Shown piece after piece: positions 34,692 through 46,967 of a stretch of 64,000 nucleotides of DNA. Under the pieces are notes generated by a model. It was not told the origin of the DNA, ran no database searches, and saw nothing but the letters and a program-made list of their open reading frames with translations. The stretch's first letter is position 1. Each line of letters opens with the position of its first letter. The position numbers and the translations under genes were made by a program. The stretch is from NCBI GenBank assembly GCA_022478985.1, contig JAKSZP010007891.1:310001-374000 (forward strand), in the 5' to 3' direction. Source of the DNA: Massospora cicadina (taxonomy: Eukaryota > Entomophthoromycota > Entomophthoromycetes > Entomophthorales > Entomophthoraceae).

Positions 34692-36616
34692 TGTTAGTGG
34701 GAAATCCTTAGGGGTTAAATGATGAGTAAATATATTGAATAACATTCCAGGGGCCCACACAACAAGCCAGAAAGATGCAATGAAGACAACTATGGGCCTT
34801 ATTGGGAAACACCCGCGTGAGAGAGAGGAAGGAAGAGCGCCAACCCTTCCAAGGTTTGTAGCTGTTGATTGTTATACAAGAATGGATCAAATGTGTATAG
34901 GAATATAGATCATCTGGATTATGCCAAATTTGTTGTGGATTGGTGTAGTATATTATTTACAGGTTATTAGGCATGTGTGAGAAGTATACTGGCTCTCCAA
35001 TGAAAGAACATCAGCAGATTAAAGTAAAACACCTTATAAGGTCCTAAAAAATTATTACTAATATGTAAATTTAAGAAAACCTCACCAAGGAGGTAAACCG
35101 CAAGGGCTTCAAAAGTAGCCTTGAATAGTTAAATATATAAAATGCCCTTTATCTATATAAGAGATACAAACAACTGAGAAACTTGTCAGAGATAAATGTA
35201 TTCTAAGGAAAAATGGGAGGATGGGCTTGTATCATCTTGCTAAGTCTTGGAATTGATCTTAACCAATAACATAATGCTACCATAAATTATAGTCCTATAG
35301 ATTAATTGGTGTAAACTTGAGCTATGAAAACCAACTGAGACTTATCTTTTTTGTATAGTCTTAAACTTTGTTAATGATCCAGACCGCGCTTGGAAATCAA
35401 AGTTAACGACTCATTATCATTAAAACTATAACAGGTAATTTTAGTATTGATAATGTAACATATGGAACTGCATCATGTAATATTTGTGGATTGACCTGGG
35501 ATTGCTTGTTTTGACCCAGAGTTGATCAACAGTATATTAGATGTCAGGGATGGCGATCAATTTGACGCCCTTGGCCCTCTGAATATCCTCTTATTCCTAT
35601 GAATTACTCCAAAAACTATTTCATGTGACATAATAGCGTGTAAAATTTATTTTAGGTGGGACTAGTGGCTTTTAATCTTGAGAACTCATTTACAGAACGG
35701 ATTGACAAAGGATTAATGAATTTAAACATGCAATTCCTAATTTTTATTCACTCTTTGTAAATGGTGACTTATATTCAGGTTATTACTGTTAAAACAATGA
35801 AATTTGTGAAAGCAGATTTCACATAGGCAAACTAGGAAGTGATTGGTTTGATAAAGAAAATCTGAAGGAGAGAGTAAGCCGCAACCTACCCTAAAGGGGT
35901 GGTTTTTAGCGGGAAAAAGGGATATTCAGGAGGTAGCTTATGCATTGTCATGCTCCTTAACCTCTGTGGAAAATAGTAATTGGGTAATATATGAAGATTG
36001 CAGTCAGTTAGATAGGTTTTATCGATTTAGATCACGTCATAAAGCTGATAGCTCATACTCTGTATTTAAAGAGTAATCTAAGTAGATGCTATCTATCTTG
36101 GATGAATTATCCCAATGGGGATTTGCCTTTGACACTAGCTTTAGAAGAATATGTTTTATTGTGTAATTGATTAACAAATATAGGGGACATACTGATCAAT
36201 TTGCAAGTTTGGTCTACTATCTGGCTTATTATCAATAAACTAATGCAACACCAGAATCTTAGGAATTGTATGGGAAGTTGGATGGGGTTAAGCATATTCT
36301 TGAGTAAATAAAGTGACCAGACCTTGGTTGGAATGAGCTTTAAGGTCCCACCGGAGGCCCCTAGACTGGACTATCCCTTCACACCCCTTAAATTATATGG
36401 AACAAAAATGAAGAGGAATTTGGGGTAGAAAGGTCTGACTCTTAGGAGCTAGGGAAGTAACACATTACTCATATACCATGTGAGCTAGTTTATTAATCTG
36501 TGAGAGGGAGTACATTGGAGGCTTGGGCCCTTTCTTAACCCATGAGGGTATTTGTCCAGAGCATATTGAAGGTTCGATCATCTAACTTACAACTATGTTA
36601 TATAGCATGAATAGCA
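34692..36616 (-). repeat. Right (5') LTR of chromovirus D
   Basis: Homologous to 28,133-29,403 but about 650 bp longer. The extra length lies around 35,000-35,650, where homology to the left LTR is lost, so a further unidentified insertion probably sits there. The end near 36,616 (GAATAGCA) is approximate. Confidence 0.75.
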
Positions 36617-37647
36617 ATTTCCAGGTACTTCCACAAAAATTATGATAACTAATAAGAAATAAGTCAACTTTAAACGCTAGGTAAATATATCCTGATTCCA
36701 GTGCGCCAGCTCCTCTTCCTTCCAAACGTAAAACTGGGAAGAATTTGGGCATTATTTTTAACCCAAACAGCTTTGGCTATACAAATTCACATAAAAAATG
36801 TCCCATTAAGAAGTCTTATTTATATAGTGTAAAACAATAACCGAGTTATAACTATAAGTGAGCCAAATCTCAGTGGCTACACTATCAGATTTTAAAATAT
36901 CATCATCTGTGGCACTGCGGTACCATATAACTATAAGCAATTAATTTCTGAAATGAAAAAACTTTATAAAGTTATAGGGGGACAATATCAACTAGTGCCT
37001 TCACTGTTCTTGATAGCTCATACTTGACAGTAATTGACTTGTAAATTGATAAATTCAATCAGAATGTAGGATTCAGACACTTTGATTAATTTGACATCCA
37101 GAGTGTCATCTATGCTTAAAGTTGTATGTGAGTCTTTATATAAGAGTGAGAAAGATTGTCTTAAAGTCTAATAGGTATGACCACGTGGACCCCATTTTCA
37201 AAAGCAAGAAAGATCTGATATGAACCTCTTACATTTTTAAATGCTGGATGTAACTCTTCTGCCATATTTTTTACAGCTTCAATTTTTAGAGGTGACATAG
37301 TGATAACAGCAATTATTTAACTGTGATTACTGGAGCAGAAACTGGTGGCAAAGCGCCATAAATTCTGATTGACGTTTGTTATTTGTTGAAGGAATGTCAA
37401 ATTTGTTACATTCTTGGATTATATAAAGAGGTTTTCAAGTAAAGTATTCACAGTTATATTCCACCTCTACTTTTCCCAAATCCACACCAACTTATTGATA
37501 CACATATTGTACTATATACTTAAACTTAACAGAGCATTGAATTGTATAGTGCCCTAAATGGGTTTGTTATGTGACAAGTTATATGAATGACACAAAATTT
37601 TTTTAAATTAAGGCTGGCATGGCTTAGTCAATTCTTGTTTTGCTTAG
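36617..37647 (-). pseudogene. Gypsy C: protease/gag part between nested elements D and B2
   Basis: Internal C sequence resumes here. Together with 25,030-28,132 and 44,714-46,194 it restores about 5.6 kb of interior, close to the 5.5 kb of B2. I could not read a DSG or CCHC motif in it; the assignment is from length and position. Confidence 0.45.
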
Positions 37648-38419
37648 TGTTGAGATTGCACCAAGGCATCATATCTCAGATGCATAGGTAAAAATGCTAA
37701 CCAAAACAGATGCTGTTTGAGACAGAAAATTGGGTAAACTTGACTAATTTAAACCCACTTTCAAGAATTAGTTTTCTGTTAGTAATAATATGAGGGTACA
37801 TTGTTTTCTTTAATACTGCCAATGACTCTGGTGCTCACTATACTAGACATAATAGTAGACATAAGATTAGCGACTTACAAAAAACTCTTACAGATCTCAA
37901 CTCACTAAGATATGCTTACGCTATCAGCTTTATTGTTGGCGCATTTATTGGTTGCTAAGAAGCACGTAAACCTTGTAAATTACTGGCGTAATATATAAAT
38001 CAGACCAGGAAAATGAGTGAATAGGGCTCAGAGAACAAAACTTAAGAGCAATATTCCAGTTGCAATTGAATTATGCCATATGCAATTAAAATTACTGGTG
38101 GGTGGCCATAATATTTATAGAGTACCCTGTTACCAAAGTTTTACGCTGATGCAGGGAAAAATAGCATATTGACGCTGAAGTAACATAGGAGGCAATCCAG
38201 AAATTAAAGCCACAACACCGGTGGTCATATATATATGGGAGAAATAAATTTGTTGGCTGGGATTAGAATTTGATTAATAGTAAATTGGGAAGTGACCAAC
38301 TCCATATAGAAAACGTAAGCTGCGCACCCTGCCAATTACAAAAAGGAATCAAAGCATCTATCTAAAGATTAGATAACTATAAAATTAGTTAGAAATATAA
38401 ACTTATGGTTAGTCAAACA
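37648..38419 (-). repeat. Left (3') LTR of Gypsy B2
   Basis: TGTTGAGATTG...TCAAACA, 772 bp, clearly homologous along its length to 43,927-44,713: GATGCATAGGT/GATGCACAGGT, CTGTTTGAGGCA-type, TGACTCTGG-GTTCACTATACTA, CGCTGA-GC-GGG, GAAGTAACATAGGAGGCAAT (38,178-38,197 and 44,471-44,490), AAGTGACCAACT. No matching TSD is visible at its outer ends. Confidence 0.92.
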
Positions 38420-39620
38420 GATTAAAATATATTTCCCCACTTGAATAAACATCAGTAACAAATATGAGTGCGTGTTGGGTAAACTATTGAGTGCTTGGGG
38501 CTTCAAGGGCAAAATGTGTATAGTATGTTTTATAAAACTTAGCGTGCATGCGATTGATAAGGTGAACCTTAGTCAATCCCCAGAGTGTAGGCATCTGTAG
38601 AAGTCTTCTCTATAATCTCGAAGGTCATTTCTCATGTGTGCACTAGCTTGCTAGTCCTTTTAAAGCCATAATTATCATAATACCAGGACAATTCCCTTAC
38701 TCCAAAATAGGTAAGATCTAGAAGTCTTCATTATTGCATACACTGGCCTTTAAATTTTGAGACAGTGCGTTGGAGTTGGCAGAGCTCTATTGCTGAATAA
38801 AATTATATATAAGCTTATTAAGGTATTGGCTAAGACTCATGCTCTATTCTTTAACACAAGAGTATAAAAGTGAGGGCAGCGCGAGATAATTTTGATGAAG
38901 TAAGGCGAATGGGGAGTGCCCCATGACTGAGTGATACACGATGATGTATGCAAATATGGTGGAAGGCAGGAAAAGATCTAATTGCACGCTTTTGCTGTGA
39001 CCAGCTTACATAAAGTCCCAACCAACATACAATTCACTCGCCTGATGGTGCTGTTGGTCTCAGAATAGTAGGGGTTAGATAACACCCCTCTTATCCCCAT
39101 TAAATTATTAAGGTTAGTGATCATTGGTATGTAAAGTTAGTCCTATTATTCGTTAGAATAAACTGGGGGCAAACATGCCTATAAGTTATATTTTTGCAAA
39201 ATAATCTTAGTGGTGGTCATTGCGCCCAGGTCCTTAGCTGCTTTAGCCTCTAACCACTTGGTATGATGATCAATAACTATGATGATATATTTAATTTGCT
39301 GGATTTAGTGGCCAAGGGACTTATTATGTTAATTGAGATAGTGTGCCAAGCAAAACTGAGCTTAACCAATTGTTAAGGAGTGGCCTCTTAGAGGGAGCTT
39401 CCGCTTGACACTCTTGGAAGCAGCTGAGAGTCTTATTAATATCAAAAGATATGGAATACTATAATAGTGAGATTGTGTTTTCAAGCATTTACTTATAACT
39501 GCCATGCCTGTCACCTTATGCACTGTGTCAATCAAATATGTCCATTCATTGGGCTTAGAAATTTTAAAAGGTTGTTCATTAACGATTTTAAGCAGTTTCT
39601 CATTATCCACAATGAGTATT
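38420..39620 (-). pseudogene. Gypsy B2: integrase (minus strand)
   Basis: Reading leftwards, the frame at 39,362-39,610 holds the HHCC-finger side, followed at about 39,245-39,365 by LVKLSFAWHTISINIISPLA, which matches LVKPHFAWHTISLDVVSPLP of A copy 2 at 59,690-59,770 (the first catalytic Asp is Asn here). CPQFILTNN near 39,160-39,185 is the second catalytic region, with Asp changed. The C-terminal segment runs to about 38,520. Inactive. Confidence 0.75.
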
Positions 39621-40260
39621 CTGCATCATTTTTATTTAGCATGCTTTGAACCTTATCAGGTCCATTTTTGTATTGATGAGTCACCATCTTCTCAAACTTT
39701 TCCTTGGTGCAATCAGCCCGTAAGGCCATGATGGGCATGTGGGAGAGTCCATTGGCGTTTAGATGCTAAACGTTGGTCTATTGTTAATTCCAAAACCAAA
39801 TGCATTTAATTTTAAGGACCAACGGGACAACCGTCCTTCAGGCTCCTTAAATTTTGTATCCAGGCAGTGAGGCATGGTCTGTTACCACAGTGAAATGAAC
39901 GCCATGGATATAGACCTGAAATTGTAACATCGATGAATCCCCCCTTGGGTTGGGACCATCTAGTACTAAAAAAAAGATATAGACCTGAAATTGCTTGCAA
40001 GCATAAATAACAGCTAGTTTTTCTTTTTGGTAACAGTATAATTCTTCTTGTATATGCCCAGTGTCCTGCTGCAATAAGAAATGGGGTGTTCTCCCCCTCA
40101 TTATTGAGCTGAGATAACACCTCCACTATGGCAATGAGGGATGCACCCATCTGAAGAATCAACAGTTTATCAAAGATTGGATATATTAGTATTAACGCTT
40201 GGGTTAGGCAAAGCCATAAATTATCAAAGGCGAGCTGTCAGTTTACTGTCCATTTGAATG
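39621..40260 (-). pseudogene. Gypsy B2: RNase H, carrying an in-frame retro-insert
   Basis: Frame 39,847-40,101 reads YCYQKEKLAVIYACKQFQVY, then insert-derived residues, then HGVHFTVVTDHASL. The last part and the K-LAVIYA core match RNase H in A copy 2 (ECLAVIYAYKKF...TDHDSL). The 51-bp insert plus 18-bp duplication adds exactly 23 codons, so the frame stays open. The catalytic Asp of TDAS is outside the open part. Confidence 0.8.
39907..39993 (+). mobile_element. Short retro-insert (51 bp) with 18-bp target-site duplication
   Basis: GATATAGACCTGAAATTG occurs at 39,907-39,924 and 39,976-39,993. The 51-bp insert begins TAACATCGATGAATCCCCCC, continues TTGGGTTGGGACCATCTAG and ends with eight A. 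It aligns over its whole length with the tail at about 19,562-19,607, linking the short inserts to ZK copy 2. Plus orientation, antisense to the B2 polyprotein. Confidence 0.93.
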
Positions 40261-41150
40261 GAACTCCAGTCTTGAGGAGGTGAAATAATGGCTCACCTAT
40301 TTTGCTAAAGTTTTTCACAAACCGGCGATAATAGCCAACCATCTAAAAATACCTGAATATCATGCTTGTTATATGGTTATGCCATTTTTTGCTAGCCTCA
40401 ATCTTAGTGTTCTGGGTTAAAAGCCTCGTTTGTCAATGACAAACCCCAGATAATCAAGTTGTCCACAGAAGAAATTACACTTATGGGTTGATTTTCAGAT
40501 CAGCCTTGGACAAGTGGCAGAAAACTTCCTCTAGATGCTGAAGATGCTCCATGAATTTTCTGGAAATACATTTATGTCGTCCAGATACAATAAGACACAG
40601 TAACTTTAAACCCCTAATATGCTATCCAATGTGCACTGAAATGTTGCCAGAATATTACATATCCCCTGTGGCATCCTAGTAGGTTGGTAAAGACCCTAAG
40701 CAGTAATTATTGCAAACTCCTCCTGTTCCTCTATTGGCAGCTCAATCAAACAATATCCAGAAATTAAACCCTTAGTGGAAAAAATTGTTCGCCGTTTAAA
40801 AAATCTAGAGCATAATAAATTTAAGGTAGCAGATAATTTTTTGTAATAAAAATTAGGTATTCTGAGATCTATTACCACTATGATGGATCCATTTTCTTTT
40901 TGATAACCAACACTGGGGAGGCACAAGGACGCCTGAAGGTCACTAACACCCCCTGTTGCATGAGTTGATTGATTTCATGGTTAAAGACTTAATCCACTTA
41001 TTCAAACGCCTAAAAGGACGAAGGCAACTAGGAGAATAATTTCCAATATCAATCTGATGTAACACATCGTGTGCACACCCCAAATTAAGATCATATTTCA
41101 TAAAATAATACTATACTTATCAAAATAAAGCAGAGATTATTTCTTTGTCC
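40261..41150 (-). pseudogene. Gypsy B2: reverse transcriptase with intact YLDD (minus strand)
   Basis: The minus-strand frame at 40,696-40,926 shows KENGSIIVVIDLRIP, then LISGYCLIELPIEEQEEFAI, matching 'DLVSGYWQIELPAAEQGKCAI' in A copy 2. The catalytic loop at 40,576-40,587 reads YLDD, unchanged, within LLYLDDINVF. Despite stops elsewhere this is the only RT in the window whose active-site loop I could read as wild type. Confidence 0.85.
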
Positions 41151-41499
41151 TTATCCACTTAGAGAGATGTTCCCTTGGTACCAGTGAAAATGCCCATTGG
41201 CACTCATTGCCAGATAGCCCAAGTTCATCCAGATTTACAAAATTATGGATATTAGATACCTCTTCAACTGATAAAAAATAATTATAAAATCGACTATTTG
41301 GTGTTTCTTAATTTTCACAGAATAAGGATACAGATTAGCTAACAGCACCTTGATTTTGCCATGTTCTGGTAGGGTAAACCCATGCTCAGTGACAGGTTCC
41401 AAATAGGAAAGACCAAATGGGTGACTAGCTCGCCATATAATCCCTGAGGCACACTAGTAATTTTGGTCCTACTAGGACTTGCTGACCTGGAGGAATGTT

Positions 41500-42060
41500 T
41501 AGGTTGCATTTACTTCGTAAGGGAATGGCCTTAGATTCTACGATCTGACTCTTTAACTGCTAGTTACAGCCATGAAGCCATTGATATACAATTGGCACTA
41601 TATCATTATTAAGAACAAGGTAAACAAACTCTTTTTTTGTCTGTTGGGGCCTAGTCCTTCTTGTTATAAAATAGTAGAATAGTTTGTCCTAACAACTCAA
41701 GTGTATCTTCTTTAATTCAGTTTTACTCCATAATCCCTTATAAAATGAGGTGTCAATTGAAAAGTCATAATTGTGGTTAGAGAAAAAATAGCAGGAGCAG
41801 AGATTATTAAGGACCAAAACACAACGGTAATGCACTGTACGCTCCTTTAGAATTTGTGGTCTGAGGGCTGGTGGTACCATAGATTTTGCTTGATCTATGT
41901 CCAGCGCAATCCCCAATTTCATCACCAGTCAAGTGGACATAATATTTATCGGTGCACCACTGTCTATAATAGCCTGGATTTTAAGTTTATTTATAGAGAT
42001 ATTAATATAGAAAATTCTGATAAATACTCATCTGCAGAATGTTGAGCATGATTAGCCGCA
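41500..42060 (-). pseudogene. Gypsy B2: retropepsin-like protease (minus strand)
   Basis: IIDSGAPINIMST lies at about 41,930-41,970, with the DSG triad at 41,956-41,964 intact, followed after a stop by LVMKLGIALDIDQA (frame 41,689-41,925). A copy 2 has IIDTGVSINIVSS in the same place. The expected glycine-flap region was not readable. Confidence 0.8.
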
Positions 42061-43926
42061 GTATCCACTTGATCTATATAAATTGGAAAGTGTTTACCTA
42101 ATTGTGGTCTAGAGGCCTTTAAAATAGCGATAGGTATTTCCACTTGGACCTCTTCCAATTTGGGGATATCCTCAGAAAACCCCAGAAGATCCTTTTGCTC
42201 TAATTGCAAGGCATAAGGATTCACTACATCTTTCTGTGACAATTTGGCGTCACAATTTTTTAGGGAGCATTTAATAACTGCGACTCTATCATCCACTAAA
42301 TTTGGTGGAACCACCTGAGGTAGATCATCCTTGGTAGAAGCGGGCTCAGTGGAATGTAGTTTTAGGGATTTGTGCTTACTCAGGATTTTTATAGCAGCGG
42401 CAGAAGTAGAAAATCCCGATTCTACTCCTCCTTGACTTTTCCTAAGTCTCCTTCATAAACAGGGATCACCAAATGAACTTTGGGTTTAGCAACCAGCTTA
42501 GGACAGTGTTTGGCATATCGCCCCAGGTTTTACAAATAGAACAGATAATTTGCCTACTATTAAGTCTTTTAAACAGAGGGCCATAAAGGCTGAGGTAATT
42601 CTTTCTTCTAGGATATGTCCTAGGTGAGGGTCACAAGGCTCCTGATCACAATTGTTAGGTGCTTCAAAAGTTGCAGCACATCAGCGGAGATAATTTAACA
42701 GATGGGTAACATCATTCTCCTCATTCAAAACTAATATCAAATCCTGATACAACTCTTTTAGGGCTCACAGGCATGACAGAGAAGATCTGGGAATCAAAAT
42801 CATTTACGCATTAGCCCCAGATAGCTCTGCACCTCCAGTAAAAAAAGTTCGGCAAAAACTTTTAAAGTTTCATATTTTTTAAAAGAGTTATTAAGGAATA
42901 CCATTTTCTAAGTGTCATCCTTTCTGCACCGCTAAATCTTTTCATAAGAAGGTACTTAGCGTTATGGTAGGATATTCCAGCCTTCTATAATTTAGAAATA
43001 ACTAATTCCTAACTTTTTAGAGTCCATCAAGTTCATCACTACCGCCAACTTAGCAGCTTTGGATGCTCCATCCATGGTAATCTTAAAGAGATTAAAATTC
43101 GTGCACGTTTGCATTATATAGAACTTTGGTAAATTACAGGGTTATCTTATAAAATGAGGTCCATGGCTGCAGAGCCTAAGGGCCTATCTGTCTCTCCTTG
43201 ATTTTCAAAAATGGATTGATGAGTAGGGGTAGTGACACAACGTTGAGCACCTTATTATCAGGATGCATGAAACCAACAATCAAAATGGATAGGATAACAA
43301 CAGGAAAATTACATGTAATTCATGCCTCATCACCCTCCCTATCAGATTCTGGTAAATGAGTTTCTGGAGCATCTTGACTTTGGCGGAAATTGTTTAGATC
43401 CTGATAAATCTTCCACTTATATTGATTCATCAACTCAAAAGAAAACGTGGCGTTCCGCCTGCCACACAATTTTCATATTAACGATCATTTTATTAGCAAC
43501 GAAAAAGCTGATTTCAAGGTGATGTTCTCATTCACTAGACTTGAAGGTTTGTCGCTGAGTTGTTAATTCCCTACATAAGAAATCAAGTTCCTGATAGAAC
43601 TCATTAACAGAGTGCACAGTTCCAGTCATATTCTCATCTAGGCCTTTGGGAAGAGTTAATGAGCTTCTGTAACTTTTAGTAATTTCTTTACTTGTCACTC
43701 ATGGCCTGAAATGATATCAGCCATGAGGTCAACGTGAACATTCATATCAGCTCATACTTGCTGAATCTCAGCAGAATAATTTTGCAGGGCCTCATGGCCA
43801 ACCACTACTGCATTGGAGGGTTGCACTACCTCTGCCATGAGATAGTACTCAACTAAATACTTAGAACTCATACTTTAAAAATTAAATTTTCTGGGAGACG
43901 AGGTGGCTCCTGTAATGAGAACCGCT
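42061..43926 (-). pseudogene. Gypsy B2: gag with degraded zinc knuckle (minus strand)
   Basis: The frame at 41,991-42,314 covers the gag-protease link. Near 42,500-42,540, across a frameshift, CSICKTWGRYAKHC gives a C-x2-C-x4-[R]-x4-C knuckle with His lost. Further right, several short frames and LTR-proximal leader up to 43,926. An acidic and helical N-terminal gag is likely but not read continuously. Confidence 0.6.
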
Positions 43927-44713
43927 TGTTGAGATTGGAGCTTAGGCGTCATATTTCAGATGCACAGGTCAAAATCTAATCAAAGCAGATACTGTTTGAG
44001 GCATCAACCAAAGAAAAAACTTAGCCAAATAAATCTTAGTTTCAGGAATAGGGATTTCATCAATAATAATATTAGTAATAATAGAGTACATTCTAGCATC
44101 TACTAGTGTCAGTGACTCTGGGGTTCACTATACTATAATTAATAGTAGACAAAGACTATTACTTAAGAAAAGTGACTCCCTTACAGATTTTGAATCACTC
44201 AGATATGCTCTCACTATCAGCGTTCTTATTGGTGCGTTTCTTAGTTACTAAACAGCACTTAAGCTTAGTTAGCTACTCATGTAATACCCAGATTATACCA
44301 CGCAAATGAGTGATAAGGGATCAGGGCATTTCCAACATGAGATCAATATACAAAGTGTAACTGAATTACTCCAGATACATTCAAATCTACTGGCAGTTGG
44401 CTTTAATAACTATAGTAGACCTTATTACCAATCTTTTACGCTGACGCGGGGTAAAATTCCATATTGATTCTGAAGTAACATAGGAGGCAATCCATCAAAT
44501 GAAGCCACATCATCAGTGGTCTATAATGCAAGGGATTGAGAAATGCATCAGTGAAGATTAGGATTTGATTAAAAGTATTTTGGTAAGTGACCAACTACAT
44601 ATAAAGTTAAGGGCTGCGCATCCTACCAATTACTAAACTCAGATTAAATCCTATATCTAAAGAGCAGTTAGATATAAAATTAAAAAAATATAAACTAATG
44701 GCTGGTCAAACCA
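43927..44713 (-). repeat. Right (5') LTR of Gypsy B2
   Basis: 787 bp, partner of 37,648-38,419. TG start and TCAAACCA end (the left copy ends TCAAACA). The bases immediately left (leader side on the minus strand) do not begin with TGG, so no standard tRNA primer-binding site is apparent. Confidence 0.92.
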
Positions 44714-46194
44714 ATTTTAACAGAAATAGAGAACCTTTGAATATCTTCCAACTTCCAACTACTTTTATTAGACGCCTCAAAATTGACTGCGCTTTTCCAA
44801 AGATTAATAAGTCATAATGTGATATATATTTTTTTCTTTGTCAAGCACCAGGAATAATAATATTTATAACTCATTATATGTCTCACATGCATGGTGAAGA
44901 GCAATCTGGGCGTCAAAGCTATTCAATACATTGCTCCATTAAACCTGAATCTCAAGTAAAATAGTTTAGCAAAATCTGCAACAAATTCAACCTTAGGGAA
45001 GAGAAAATAAAAGATTGATTTTTAATTTCCATTTATTTCTCAGTCATTTCTAGCGCAATAAGTCCTTTAAATTTGTGGTTATAATACTGACTTCACTTAA
45101 ATATTGCATAACCTCATTTAGACTTTTAGCGTGAAGGGAATTAATATGGTTGTCAGTTTAGAATTCTTGGGTGAAATCTCCATCTTATCTCTGACAAGGC
45201 GTTAGTTTTGTATACATTTCTATTTCTGACCATCTTGGGTAAGTTGATTGGATCAACAAGGAATAAACATCCATTTTTTAAGGCCATGAAGGCTGCGATT
45301 TTCAATCAAACTTCTTAGTTATCTGAATGCAGTACATATAAAAAGGACTTTTTCCACAGGAGGAGCATAAGTTGAGGTACCATGTGTAGGGCGATTGAGG
45401 CCGCTGATATAACGAGAAAGGGCGAGGAAGATGGAAGAGAAGGAAATTACTAGTTGAGAGCACCAGATTAGCAGTAGGATCAAAAATAACTGTATTTGAG
45501 ACAATGGTAAGCATCATAAGCAAGTAGCGACCAACCAGCGTCTCATTGTTTTCAGTATCATATGTTTAAATAGTATTATATTAGGTATCAATACCGTTTG
45601 TTTGAAGAGTGAACAATGAAAAAACATAGTAGTGTTATTGCAGTTATTTGTAAACTCCTTGCAGGTTGGTTGAACAAGCTAGAAATTTGCAGCGTTCAAT
45701 AATAAATCTTTATTCAAACTGCTTAATACTCACAGTTGAAAGAAAAAATTGAACTTTTATCTCTTAGTTTCTTGCCTTTATGCAGAAAATAGGTTATTTT
45801 GGTATTAGATAATCCTGTCTTAGTCAGTATTAGATCAAATAACTTAAGCTAAAGCTTAATTAATAGCAATAAGACTGCATTGGTATACAAAAGTATTTTT
45901 AACACTAGTGGTGCCCAACCCAAAGGGGGAGCCTCTATGCATCTAAACAGCATTATCCTTTTCTAATAAAAAAACATGGCAATGTAATATATAAATCATA
46001 AAGTGACCAATGTGGCTGTTTACCTTTTCAATAAGCTGATAAAATATGGACTATAAGAATTTCTGATCCTGTGGGTTGGCCTTTTCAGCATTGTTAAAAC
46101 ACTTTAGATCAGCACAGAAAAAAGGATATATATCATTAATTATAAAAGTAGTTGGTGTTCAGGGTTGCTAAAAATCCCTTCAGTGAGCACCGAA
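44714..46194 (-). pseudogene. Gypsy C: gag and leader (minus strand)
   Basis: The last part of C's interior, between B2 and C's 5' LTR. Small minus-strand frames at 45,302-45,523 are of uncertain meaning. No knuckle was found. It contains a ZK-tail-like segment at about 45,895-45,950. Confidence 0.4.
45895..45950 (-). mobile_element. ZK-tail fragment, minus orientation, diverged
   Basis: The reverse complement reads GATGCATAGAGG then CTCCCCCTTTGGGTTGGGCA and CCACTAGTGTTAAAAA, matching the tail at about 19,562-19,607. It lacks a convincing target-site duplication, so it is older than the three short inserts or was moved otherwise. Confidence 0.7.
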
Positions 46195-46967
46195 TGATAG
46201 AACTGGCGCTTAGGTGTTAGGTTTCAACTTCACTGGCTGGTAAACGCACAATTACAATGTGTTGTTTGGACAGTGAGCTTAAAAAATTGCTCACAAAAAT
46301 TACATCATAAATTAGATTTTTATAAAGTAAACTAAAGGACATCATAGTATTGAATAATCACAGTGGCTTAGGGACTTGCGGCGGGTAGCCTTGGTAATCT
46401 TACGCTTTCAGAACTACCAAAACATAATTTATGTTACAAGGCAGACTCTCAATTATAAACTACTCTAAATCTCCTATTTATAAGGTACATGTATTGTTAA
46501 TTTGATAGCACTGAGGAATTATGGTACAGTATCATAATGTTTGGAAAAGAAAAGGAGACTAAGCCTTTTATTTGGAGTAATATACATAATAGGTGTAATT
46601 AGACTATGATAAATAAAACAATATCAAATGGTAAATTATAAAAAGCAACTTATTATTGTTGATTATACGTCAGTGCAGGGGCAATGTAACTGACAATAAA
46701 ATATATATTGGGTGATTTGTTACTATTTCTTATGGTGACGTAATCAATGTTTTAGTGATTCACGAGTTAAACTGGTAGGAAATAGGGTTTGATTGTACTT
46801 AATAATTACTGAAAAATGGAGGTGCTGAAGCGAGGTAATCAATAGTAAATTGATATTGCATATTGACACCAGGGTAGCGACAATTTAGGTGAATTATAGC
46901 CTAAGTCTACATTTAAAAAGTATAAAATAAGTAGATATAATATATGTTTATAAGGTTGATCAGACCA
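46195..46967 (-). repeat. Right (5') LTR of outer Gypsy C
   Basis: Partner of 24,247-25,029. Begins TGATAGAACTGGCGCTTAGG and ends near GATCAGACCA. Same layout as the B2 LTR but clearly diverged from it. The pair is 22 kb apart because of nested elements. Confidence 0.8.

Noticed and set aside
45895..45950. A fourth young short insert with TSD
   Set aside because: The tail homology is real, but flanks do not show a convincing duplication, so youth cannot be claimed.
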